From JBKQVT01 sp963727245 (GTDB lineage Bacteria > Planctomycetota > Planctomycetia > Pirellulales > Thermoguttaceae): a DNA stretch of 64,000 nucleotides. Positions 17,813 through 27,000 of the stretch are shown here, in pieces. The notes beneath the pieces were generated by a model, which worked only from the letters and a program-made list of their open reading frames with translations, made no database searches and had not been told where the DNA came from. Where the stretch lies: the NCBI GenBank assembly GCA_963727245.1, contig CAVSFO010000001.1, forward strand, positions 248,001 to 312,000, given 5' to 3'. The stretch's first letter is position 1. Every line of letters begins with the position of its first letter. The position numbers and the translations under genes were made by a program.

Positions 17813-18069
17813 TGTGAACGCCTACGGGGATTGGTCCGCCACGCCTGGCGGCGGCCGGCCCGCGCGGGGGCGCCCGGCGGGCCTGGCGCCCCATATTACC
17901 CGAACCTGCCGGCTGGTGGTAGCGCGAGGAATAGGTTAAAATAAGAGGTTGTGTGAGCAACCGGCGGCTTTCCCCCACCTGGCGCGGTCCCATTGCTCTT
18001 GGTGTGTGTGCCCGCCCCTGGGCTGCGCGACCTACGATTTGGCGCTCGGCGCGATTTCGCCCGAGGGCC

Positions 18070-18076
18070 AAGGAGG
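18070..18076 (+). promoter_or_regulatory. Strong ribosome binding site before a CTG codon
   Basis: AAGGAGG, a full anti-16S match, is spaced six bases from CTG at 18083. The alternative in-frame starts lie upstream of this site, which decides the start of the DoxX-like gene. Confidence 0.6.
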
Positions 18077-18082
18077 TTTCCC

Positions 18083-19312
18083 CTGAATAACCAACGATTC
18101 CGGATCGGCTTGCTCACCGTGCTGCTGCTGGTGGCGTTGCGGTTGGGCCTGGGTTGTCACTTCCTCTACGAAGGCGTGTGGAAGATCAAGCATCATGACG
18201 AGTTCACGGCCGAGCCGTTCTTGACGCAGGCCAAGGGGCCCATGGCGGGCATGTTTTACGCCATGATCCCCGACATCGACGGCCGCAAGCGGCTGCAGGA
18301 CGACCTGGTGGTCGTGGTGGACAAGAAGAGCGGCCAGAAGCACGTGGACAAGCCGCTGACCGATCGCTGGAACGCGATCCGCCAGAAATTCGTCGCTGCC
18401 CACGCGCCCGGCAAGAATGCGAGCGCGACGGTGAAAAGCGACTTCGAGGCCCTGACCGATGGCGCCCAGAAGGTCTATGAGCAACACGCGGGGGATGTGG
18501 AGCGATATCTGATCGACGCCAAGCCCGAAATCGACGCGCATTTCGCGGCCCTGGAGCGCTTCGAGAAGGGCGAACCCTCGCCGGTGCCCGCCGAAGCCCA
18601 AAAGGACGCCGCCGCCGCTCCCGCCAAGCCGGTGCCGGCCAAAGCCCAAAAAGACGCCGCCGCCGCTCCCCCGAAGCCGCAGAACGCCGCCTTCCAGAAG
18701 CAGCGGCGCTGGGAGAAGATGCAAGAGCTGCGCGGCGAAGTGAAGGTGTGGCTGACCGAGCTGGACACGCGCGAGCACGTCTACCGGCGCGCCCTGCAAG
18801 CGTTGGTCACCTCGAACGACCCGACCGAGCCGGGCGATCCGAAGGCCGAGTTCCAGCCCGACTGGTGGAATCCGCTGGCTTGGAGCCGCATCGAGCAGAT
18901 CAATTTCGCGGTCACCTACGGCCTGACGGCGATCGGGCTGTGCCTGATGCTGGGGCTGTGCACGCGGCTGGCGGCCTTGGGCGGCGCGGCCTTCATGTGC
19001 TTCGTGGTGATGACGCAGCCGGCCTGGCCGGGGATCTATCCGCACGATCCCGCCGTGGTCGGCCACGCCCTGCTGATTAACAAGGACTTCATCGAGATGT
19101 TGGCGCTGTTGGTCGTGGCCAGCACGCCGGTGGGGCGCTGGGGCGGATTGGACTACTTCCTTTATCACCTGGTTATCAATCCGTTCCTCTCCAAGCGCGT
19201 AGGCCGAGGCAAGAAACTAAGGACGATAACGACGGGACCCGGGGACTGTCCCAATTTTCGTTCGACGAAAATGGGACTGTCCCCTTTCGAGACAGCGCTA
19301 AGGACGATAACG
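18083..19312 (+). CDS. DoxX-like membrane protein, probable CTG start
   Basis: An inner-membrane protein of about 400 residues. A first transmembrane segment near residue 10 (RIGLLTVLLLVALRLGLGCHFLYEG) is followed by a long periplasmic region with an Ala/Lys/Pro repeat (AQKDAAAAPAKP twice). Three further membrane segments follow (INFAVTYGLTAIGLCLMLGL, AALGGAAFMCFVV, IEMLALLVVASTP). The arrangement fits the DoxX family. A perfect AAGGAGG at 18070-18076 is followed six bases later by CTG, and no ATG, GTG or TTG lies at usable spacing, so I take CTG as the start. The frame has no stop before the next gene and reads through a REP hairpin into it; the native end was probably near 19216-19220. Confidence 0.7.
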
Positions 19313-19313
19313 A
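19217..19313 (+). repeat. REP hairpin flanked by a 16-bp direct repeat of the downstream start region
   Basis: The REP palindrome of the GGGGACTGTCCC family (19241-19284) is bracketed by exact copies of CTAAGGACGATAACGA at 19217-19232 and 19298-19313. The second copy supplies the AAGGA ribosome binding site of the downstream oxidoreductase. The first copy is the original end of the DoxX gene. Confidence 0.8.
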
Positions 19314-21082
19314 TGATGAATCTGACTCCGGAAGAACGTGCGGCGGGCCGGGCGAACTTCGCCGAGGTGACGCGCCGCGACTTCCTCAAGGCCGGCGTGG
19401 CGACCGGCGTCGTGGCCGGCGGCGGCCTGGGGGCCTTCTATTTCGGCTATGAGACGGCCATCGGCAAGCCCGTCCGCGTCGGCGTCATCGGCACCGGCGA
19501 CGAAGGCAGCGTGCTCCTGGGCGCCATCAATCCGAACTTCATCGAGGTCCGCGCGATCGCCGACATTCGCCCCTACAACGTGTGGCGGGCCTTCTACGGC
19601 GATTACTCCAGCGAGGTGGCGATGGAAGCCCGCCCCGGACTGATGGCCAAGTACGGCTGGAAGACCAAAGCGGAGGCCGACAAACACGTCACCGTCTACG
19701 GCAGTTACCAGGATTTGATCGACAACGCCAAGCAGGACCAGATCGAAGCGGTGATCATCGCGCTGCCCTTGCACTTGCACGCCCCGGCCGCCATCGCCGC
19801 CATGCACGCCGGCTTGCACGTCATCACCGAAAAACTCATGGGCCACAGCGTTCACGAATGCAAGGAGATGGCCCGGGTGGCCAAGGTCCAAGATCGCATC
19901 CTGGCCACCGGCCACCAGCGGCACTACAACATCCTCTACGCCAACGCCATGGACACCATCCAGCGCGGCATCCTGGGCGAGTTGCACTATATCCGCGCCC
20001 AGTGGCATCGCAGCAACTTGCCCGGCAGGGATTCCTGGCAGCAGCCCTTGCCCGAGAAGGCCAAACCGAAAGACCTTCTGGCCAAGGAGTTGACCGCTCA
20101 GTTGCAGAGCGCCCGGCGCCAGTTGGCCGGCGCCAGCGGCGCGGCGGCCGACTTGTGGCGCGCCCGCGTCGACCAGGCCGAAGCGCAGATCGCCGACCAG
20201 ATCCTGGCCGACCACGGCGCGACCCCGGCCGAGAAGTTTGGCTACGAGAGCAAACAGATCATGGACGCCGGCAGGGAGGTTTACGACCGGCCGGCCATCG
20301 AGGAGTTGATCCGCTGGCGGCTTTGGGACCGCACGGGCGCCGGCCTGATGGCCGAATTGGGCAGCCACCAGTTGGACGCCGCGAGCATCTTCATTTCGGC
20401 GATGCACAATGGCGAGAAGCAGCACCCGCTCAACGTGGTGGCGGCGGCCGACCGCCCGCTGTTTCCCCCGGACCGCGACGTGGAGGACCACGTCTTCTGC
20501 GTGATCGAGTTTCCTGGGCTGGACTATAACGCCAAGGATCCGTTTTTGAGCCAGAAGAAGATTTCCGTGCAGTATTCCTCGATCAACGGCAACGGTTTCG
20601 GCGGTTACGGCGAGATCGTCTTCGGCACCAAGGGGACGCTGATCCTGGAGAAGGAACAGGAGGTGATGCTGTTCCGCAACGCCTCGGCGGCCGCGAGCAA
20701 GCTTTCGGGCGGCAAGGCGGGCGGCCCCACGATGGACACCCAGGCCAGCGGTGCCCCGCCCGTGGCCAGCACAATCACGGTCTCCGGCGGCGGCGGTCCG
20801 ACGATGGATACCCAGGCCAGCGGCCCGGGGCGCTCCAACGGCATCAGCCGCGGCTATGCCGAGGAGTTGGAGCACTGGGCCTGGTGCATTCGCAATCGGG
20901 ACCCGGAGAACAAGCCGCGCTGCTATCCCGAGGTGGCGCTGGGCGACGCCGTGATTGCCCTGACGACCAACATGGCGGCCCGGGAAGGCCGGCGGATCGA
21001 GTTCCAGAAAGAGTGGTTCGACATCGAGCGCCCGGAAACGCCCGAGAACATCAAGCCCGACGTCACGCGCTACCGAGCCTAA
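19313..21082 (+). CDS. Gfo/Idh/MocA family oxidoreductase, exported type (paralogue 1)
   Basis: About 590 residues, starting at the double ATG 19313/19316 behind AAGGA. The N-terminus has a twin-arginine-like export signal (TRRDFLKAGVATGVVAGGG). The Rossmann motif is VGVIGTGDEGSV, and the catalytic-position lysine is kept in HVITEKLMGHS. A coiled-coil insert (about residues 250-300, Gln/Ala-rich) sits between LPGRDSWQQPLP and the conserved RWRLWDRTGAGLMAELGSHQLDAA. Near the C-terminus GGPTMDTQASG occurs twice, from a recent short duplication. The frame is continuous with the DoxX-like gene through a REP hairpin. It is followed 22 bases later by its paralogue. Confidence 0.85.
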   Translation: MMNLTPEERAAGRANFAEVTRRDFLKAGVATGVVAGGGLGAFYFGYETAIGKPVRVGVIGTGDEGSVLLGAINPNFIEVRAIADIRPYNVWRAFYGDYSSEVAMEARPGLMAKYGWKTKAEADKHVTVYGSYQDLIDNAKQDQIEAVIIALPLHLHAPAAIAAMHAGLHVITEKLMGHSVHECKEMARVAKVQDRILATGHQRHYNILYANAMDTIQRGILGELHYIRAQWHRSNLPGRDSWQQPLPEKAKPKDLLAKELTAQLQSARRQLAGASGAAADLWRARVDQAEAQIADQILADHGATPAEKFGYESKQIMDAGREVYDRPAIEELIRWRLWDRTGAGLMAELGSHQLDAASIFISAMHNGEKQHPLNVVAAADRPLFPPDRDVEDHVFCVIEFPGLDYNAKDPFLSQKKISVQYSSINGNGFGGYGEIVFGTKGTLILEKEQEVMLFRNASAAASKLSGGKAGGPTMDTQASGAPPVASTITVSGGGGPTMDTQASGPGRSNGISRGYAEELEHWAWCIRNRDPENKPRCYPEVALGDAVIALTTNMAAREGRRIEFQKEWFDIERPETPENIKPDVTRYRA

Positions 21083-21104
21083 TGAAAGCTGGGAGATTCG
21101 TTTG

Positions 21105-22867
21105 ATGAGTTTGAGTCTCAACGAGAAGGAAAAAGAGGTCGGGAAGGAAAACTTCCACGCGGCCATCGGCAGCAAGCTGGTGCGGCGCACGTTGCTGGAA
21201 GAGTCGATCCGCAAGGGCGTCGCCTCCAAGAACGGCCTGGGGCCCTTGTATTTCGGCTACGGCGCTTCGGTCCCCGAGCCGGTGCGGGTGGGCGTGATCG
21301 GCACCGGCGACGAGGGCAGCGTCTTGATCGGCGCGCTGAATCCCAACTACATCGCCGTCAAGGCAATCGCCGACATCCGCCCCTACAACGTCCACCGCGC
21401 CTTTCACGGCGATTACTTCACCGAGGCCAAGACCCGCCCCGGCTTGCTGGCCGTCTACAAGTGGAAGACGGAAGACGCCGCCCGCAAGGAAGTCAAGGTC
21501 TATGGCGATTACCGGGAATTGATCGAGCACGCCAAGGACGACAAGCTGGAAGCGGTGATTATCGCGCTGCCCTTGCACCTGCACGCCCCCGTGGCGATCG
21601 CCGCCATGCGGGCCGGCCTGCACGTCATCACCGAGAAGCTCATGGGCCACAGCGTCTGCCAGTGCAAGGAGATGGCCCTGACGGCCAAGCAGACCGATTT
21701 GCTGCTGGCCACCGGCCACCAGCGCCATTACAGCATCCTCTACGACAACGCCAAGAAATTGGTCCGCCAGGGGCTGCTGGGCGAGTTGCACTTCATCCGC
21801 GCCCAGTGGCACCGCGGCAATCTGCCCGGCCACAACAGTTGGCAGCCGCCGCTGCCGCCGGGCGTCAAAACGCTCGCCGAGGACAAGAACGCCAACAAGC
21901 TGGCCGACGATCTGACGAAATACCAGGCGGATCTGGCGGAGGCCGAAAAGAAGGATCGCCCCAACGTCAAAGAGGTCGAGAGACTCAAGGCCGAGATCGC
22001 CCAGAAGGAGGCCCAAATCGCCGACAGACTGGTCGACGCCAAAAAGTTTCGCTACGAGGATTTCCAACTCAAGGACGAAGACGGAACGGTCGTCTACAAT
22101 CGCCCGGCGCTGGAAGAATTGATCCGCTGGCGGCTCTGGGACCGCACCGGCGCCGGCATGATGGCCGAGCTGGGGAGCCATCAACTCGATGCGGCCAGCA
22201 TCTTCATCGCCGCCGTGCACAACGAAGTCAAGCAGCATCCGCTCACGGTGGCCGGCGCCGGCAACCGCCCGTTGTTCCCCCCGACCGCCAAATCGAAGAT
22301 CACGTCTCCTGCATCTTCGAGTTTCCCGCCCCGGGCTACGACCCCAAGGACCCCATTGCGGCGCGGAAGAAGATCGGCGTCCAATATGCCTCGATCAACG
22401 GCAACGGCTTCGGCGGCTACGGCGAAACCGTGCTGGGAACGGAAGGCACCCTCATCCTGGAAGCCGAACATAACGTCATGCTCTACAAGGTCGCCAATAC
22501 CGCCGGCAAGACGAAGGTGCTCTCGGGCAAGAAGAAAAAGGGCGAGCAGACCGCCCAGCCTACCCTCGAACTTTACGAAGAGGGCGATGAGGAATCGGCG
22601 GCCATCGCCCGGCTGGCCATGCTCCAGGCCGACCGCGGCTATGCCGAAGAACTCGAAGATTGGGCCTGGTGCATCCGCAACCGCGACCCGAAACACCTCC
22701 CCCGTTGCCATCCCGCCGTGGCCCTGGGCGACGCCGTGATCGCGCTGGTGGCCAACAAGGCCATCCGCCAGCAACGCCGCTACGAGTTCGAGCCCGCGTG
22801 GTTCAATCCCGACCGGCCGGAAACGCCCGAGGGCGACACGCCCGACCTCGGCAAGTACAAGTCTTAG
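21105..22867 (+). CDS. Gfo/Idh/MocA family oxidoreductase (paralogue 2), frameshifted
   Basis: The reconstructed protein of about 588 residues is closely related to the preceding gene along its whole length: VGVIGTGDEGSVLIGALNPN, HVITEKLMGHS, GNLPGHNSWQPPLP, RWRLWDRTGAGMMAELGSHQ. One base is missing near 22290; comparison with the paralogue (CCCCCGGACCGC there) shows a G lost from CCGGACC. The insert after LPGHNSW is again a coiled coil but with unrelated sequence. The N-terminus lacks the clear twin-arginine signal of paralogue 1 (residues 1-40 are charged, then GPLYFGYG). The pair with DoxX is a recurrent planctomycete operon of unknown substrate. Confidence 0.82.
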
Positions 22868-22887
22868 AGCCCGCAGAACAGCAAGCT

Positions 22888-22931
22888 GGGGACTGTCCCA
22901 ATTTTCGTGCGACGAAAATGGGACTGTCCCC
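22888..22931. repeat. REP palindrome, GGGGACTGTCCC family
   Basis: A near-perfect 44-bp palindrome (GGGGACTGTCCCAATTTTCG then complement) lies between the oxidoreductase stop and the PHA-system gene start, 12 bases before that ATG. It is almost identical to the copy at 19241-19284. Confidence 0.8.
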
Positions 22932-22943
22932 TTGGAAACTCAC

Positions 22944-23246
22944 ATGCCACAACTGACCATCGAGGTTTCACACGCCCTGGGCCAGGCCGAGGCCGTTCGG
23001 CGGCTGCAAGAGCAGTTCAGCGTCGCCCAGGAGGCCTACCAGTCGCACATCAGCGACCTCCACCAAGAGTGGACCGACGGCACCTTGACCTTCGGCTTTC
23101 GCGCCGTTGGTCTGAACGTCTCGGGCACGATGGTCGTCGAGGAGGCGGCCGTCAAGCTCGACGCCCACCTGCCCCTGGCGGCGGTAATTTTCCGGGGCGT
23201 GATCGAGCAGCAGGTCCGCGCGGAACTGCAGCGCATACTCGCTTAG
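22944..23246 (+). CDS. Polyhydroxyalkanoic acid system family protein
   Basis: A 100-residue protein that matches my memory of the small PHA granule-region family (PF09650): N-terminal PQLTIEVSHALGQAEAVRRLQ, then a central WTDGTLTFGFRAVGLNVSGTMVV and a helical end. Members are found associated with storage-granule loci, but no PHA synthase is in this window, so a role in storage is uncertain. The start ATG lies 12 bases after a REP palindrome, which must form part of its leader and could affect its translation. Confidence 0.75.
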   Translation: MPQLTIEVSHALGQAEAVRRLQEQFSVAQEAYQSHISDLHQEWTDGTLTFGFRAVGLNVSGTMVVEEAAVKLDAHLPLAAVIFRGVIEQQVRAELQRILA

Positions 23247-23307
23247 AGTACGCGATTGCCCCATCTTCGTTGGGGATAGTGGCCGGGCGGTGGGGCAGCC
23301 GCCGTAG

Positions 23308-23365
23308 GTTATGCTTCAGCATAACGCAACCTCTTATCCTGCAAGAAGTTATGCTAAAGCATAAC
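23308..23365. repeat. Pair of GTTATGCT-AGCATAAC palindromes
   Basis: Two 18-bp palindromes, GTTATGCTTCAGCATAAC (23308-23325) and GTTATGCTAAAGCATAAC (23348-23365), are separated by 22 bases. With their flanking AGG/CCT they form a larger inverted unit. This is a fifth dispersed palindrome type in the window. Confidence 0.75.
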
Positions 23366-23449
23366 CTGCCCGTTACCCAATAAAACTGGGATTCTCCCGC
23401 TCCGGGTCAAGTGGTATTATCCAAGTCGCCCGCAGATCGCTCCGAAGAA

Positions 23450-23455
23450 TATAAT
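23450..23455 (+). promoter_or_regulatory. Probable -10 element TATAAT
   Basis: A consensus TATAAT lies about 50 bases before the Tyr/Pro-rich protein start in an AT-rich patch that is unusual here. The -35 region 17 bases upstream is poor. Confidence 0.4.
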
Positions 23456-23505
23456 GTAGAAACAAGCTGGGATGTGAACGACTGTTCTCTTGAGGAGGAA
23501 TTGTG

Positions 23506-23928
23506 ATGAAGGCCAGAAACGCGTTGCTGCTCCTGGGCGTCCTCGTGGCGGTCACGACCCTGCCGTGGTCTTCGGCCCAGGCGGGCGGAGTAAGGATCGG
23601 CATCGGGATCGGCGTTCCCTTCCCGGGGGTTTATTACGGAGGCCCGTATTACTATTCTCCGTATCCGTATGGCTACTATCCGCGTGCCTATCCGTACGGG
23701 TATCCTTATTATCCGTATCGGGTGTATGCGGCTCCCCCGCCTGCCTATGCGTATCCGCCGCCGCCGCCCGCCGCGTATGCGCAACCGGCGCCGACCTATG
23801 CTCAACCGGCGCCGACTTATGCGCAACCGGCGCCGGCGCCGCAGCAGTATTACTATCAGCCGCCGGCCACGTTGGCGCCTGCGCCGTCAGGCAACCAAGT
23901 ACCGCCGCCGCCCCCGCCGAATCCGTAG
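23506..23928 (+). CDS. Secreted Tyr/Pro-rich low-complexity protein
   Basis: About 140 residues. The start ATG has GAGGAGG seven bases upstream. A signal peptide (MKARNALLLLGVLVAVTTLPWSSAQA) is followed by a Gly-rich segment, then Tyr/Pro/Gly-rich sequence (YYYSPYPYGYYPRAYPYGYP), three tandem YAQPAPT units and a poly-Pro end. Such proteins are common in planctomycetes and may be surface or cell-wall associated; no enzymatic motif exists. Confidence 0.8.
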   Translation: MKARNALLLLGVLVAVTTLPWSSAQAGGVRIGIGIGVPFPGVYYGGPYYYSPYPYGYYPRAYPYGYPYYPYRVYAAPPPAYAYPPPPPAAYAQPAPTYAQPAPTYAQPAPAPQQYYYQPPATLAPAPSGNQVPPPPPPNP

Positions 23929-23981
23929 TGCGTCGAGTGTGAGATCCGGCCCCGTCGCAGCCGGCCCAGACCCGTGCCAGG

Positions 23982-24056
23982 ACCACGCAAAGCGTGGTGC
24001 CCGTGTCAGCCGTGCCGCAATCGACGAGGCCTGCCCAACTTCAGCACGGCTGACAC
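23982..24056. repeat. Double hairpin at the end of the PEP-CTERM gene
   Basis: ACCACGC-AAA-GCGTGGT (23982-23998) is followed by the inverted pair GTGTCAGCCGTGC (24003-24015) and GCACGGCTGACAC (24044-24056). The stop codon of the PEP-CTERM gene (24006-24008) lies inside the left arm, so the element supplies that gene's stop. Confidence 0.75.
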
Positions 24057-27000
24057 AGCCGTGGCACGCGATGAATGGCGTGCTCCGGCAGGCCGGCAGA
24101 TGGATGCCGCCAGCCGCCCGAGCAAGCCGGCGGCGGCGATGCCCAACAGCGTCAGCATGGAGGGCTCCGGCACCGCCTGGGTGACGCCTTCTGCCGACAC
24201 GGCCGGCCCGGTGACGGCGCATTCGGCCGACACGGCCGGCGCCGCGACGGCGCTTTCCGCAACGCTTGGCAGCGACGCGGAAGCGGCGCCGAGCGATGCC
24301 GTCTCTGTCCGGAGACGATCCAGCAGAGCCGCGAGCCCCGTACTTTCGGCACTGTCGCCGTCGGCGGCCACAGCGGCCAGTCCGGCGTCGCTGACGTCGC
24401 CGGCAGTCGCAGGCGCCGAATCCCCCGCCAGCAAAACCCCCAACACAACCCAGCCGCCGCTCTGGATATCCAAGAGGCCCGTGCTGGGCATGGCGTCAGG
24501 GTTGGCGAAATCCAACGTGCCGCTGCTCACCGTGGTGCCGCCGCCGTAGGTGTCAACGCCGGTGAGGACCTGCATCCCGCTGCCGCTCACCAGCAAGGCG
24601 ACCGTGCCGCTGCCATCCTCGATGGTCCCGCTGAAGGTGGTCGTGCCCGGTAAAGGCGCCAGCGCGAGCGTGGCCGCGCTGCCGGCCGATCGGTTGTCGA
24701 TCAGACCGCTGCCGGAGAGTTGACCCACGGCGACGTTGAAGCCGTGTAGATCCAGTTCAGCGGGGCTGTTGACCGTGAGGCTGGCGGCGGTCGAGCCCAG
24801 GGCCAGCGTGTTGCCCACTTGCAGGGTGCCGCCGCTGAGCGTGCTGCCGCCGCTGTAGGCGTTGGCGCCAGTCAGGATCAGGTTGCCGGTCATTTGCACC
24901 AGGCTGCCGGTGCCGCTGACGGCGGACGCGAAGGTGTTGGCGCCCTGATTATCGAACTCCAAGACGCCGCTGTTGCTGACGTTGCCGCTGCCGCTGATCG
25001 ATCCCGCGCTGCCGCCGCTGCCCACCTGCAAGGTGCCACCGCTGATGGTCGTCGCGCCGCGATAGGTGTTGCCGCCGGTCAGGATCAGGTCGCCGGTCAT
25101 TTGCACCAGGCTGCCGGTGCCGCTGACGGCGGACGCGAAGGTGTTCGCGCCCTGATTATCAAATTCCAGGACGCCGCTATTGCTAAAGTTGCCGCTGCCG
25201 CTGATCGATCCCGCCGTGCTGCCGTTGCCCACCTGCAACGTGCCGCCGCTGATGGTCGTCGCGCCGCGATAGGTGTTGCTGCCAGTCAGGATCAGGTTGC
25301 CGGTCATTTGCACCAGGCTGCCGGTGCCGCTGACGGCGGACGCGAAGGTGTTGGCGCCCTGATTATCAAACTCCAGGACGCCGCTGTTGCTAAAGTTGCC
25401 GCTGCCGCTGATCGATCCGGCGCTGCCGCCGCTGCCCACCTGCAAGGTGCCACCGCTGATGGTCGTCGCGCCGCTGTAGGTGTTGCTGCCGGTCAGGACC
25501 AGGTCGCCGGTCATTTGCACCAGGCTGCCGGTGCCGCTGACGGCGGACGCGAAGGTCGTGCTGCCCGAATTATCGAAGGCCAGGACGCCGCTGTTGCTGA
25601 CGCCGCTGGTGCTGCCGATCGATCCCGCGCTGCCGCCGCTTCCCACCTGCAGGGTGCCGCCGCTGATGGTCGTCGCGCCGCTGTAGGTGTTGCTGCCGGT
25701 CAGGACCAGGTCGCCGGTCATTTGCACCAGGCTGCCGGTGCCGCTGACGGCGGACGCGAAGGTCGTGCTGCCCGAATTATCAAAGGCCAGGACGCCGCTG
25801 TTGCTAAAGTTGCCGCTGCCGCTGATCGATCCCGCCGTGCTGCCGTTGCCCACCTGCAACGTGCCGCCGCTGATGGTCGTCGCGCCGCTGTAGGTGTTGC
25901 TGCCGGTCAGGATCAGGTCGCCGGTCATTTGCACGAGGCTGCCGGTGCCGCTGACGGCGGACGCGAAGGTCGCGCTGCCCGAATTATCGAAGGCCAGGAC
26001 GCCGCTGTTGCTGACGCCGCTGGTGCTGCCGATCGATCCCGCGCTGCCGCCGCTTCCCACCTGCAGGGTGCCGCCGCTGATGGTCGTCGCGCCGCTGTAG
26101 GTATTGCTGCCGGCGAGGATTTGGGTGCCGGTGCCGGCCAGGGCCAGGGCGAGCCCGCCGCTGCCGTTTTGGATGACGCCGCTGAAGCTGGTCGTGCCCG
26201 CCGAAGGGGCCAGGGTGAGCGTCACCGTGCCGGTGGCGCTGCTGGTCACCGTGCCGCCGCCTCCGCTGCCGTCGGCCAGCGAGGCGATGGTCTGGTTGGC
26301 GATTAGTTGCAAGACGGCGCCATGGGCCAGTTGCACCGGGGTGGTGGCCGGCAGCAGGCCGGCCTGGAGCCCGGCCCAATAGATGGTCTGGATCTGGCTT
26401 GGGGTGAGCACGGCGTTGTACAGGTTGAAATCGTCCAGCGCCAGGCTCGAGTTGTCGCCGATGGTCAAGTAGTCGGTCGTATTGGTCATCAGCGCCGGCG
26501 TGCCGCTGTAGGCGACAGTGCCGGCCAGGTTGCCGTCCACGTAGATCGAAAAGCCCGTACTTTGCACCGTCGTAGTGACCAGGTGCCAGACGTTGGGGGT
26601 CATGTTGTAGTAGATGTCGGACTCGATGAGCCATTTGGCGCTGGAGCCGCCGGAGGGGATTTCGATGTAGAAATAGTTGTTGCCGGTGCCCGCCTGGTAG
26701 AACTCGTCGAACCCACCCGAGAAACCATTGGAGAAGTTGGCGTGTCGCGCGTTGATGAATTCGTTGTAGCCGCTGCTGGGCCCATAGATCCAAACGGAGT
26801 TGGTCCAGGCGGCGACGGTGGTGCTCAAGCTGGTGGAGTAGGGGACCTGGATGTACTGGTTGCCGGCGAATTGGACGGCCTGGTTGATGACGCCGCTGAC
26901 GAAGCTGGCGCCGCTTTTTTCCATGGTGCCGTTGTTGCCGTGGCCGCTGGCATCGGCAAACGTCGTCCCGCTGGCGACCAGCCCCAGCGTGCCGTCCATG

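Noticed and set aside
24834..26290. Possible non-coding tandem repeat or satellite
   Set aside because: The 207-bp period is a multiple of three and keeps the reading frame of the PEP-CTERM gene, so it is coding.
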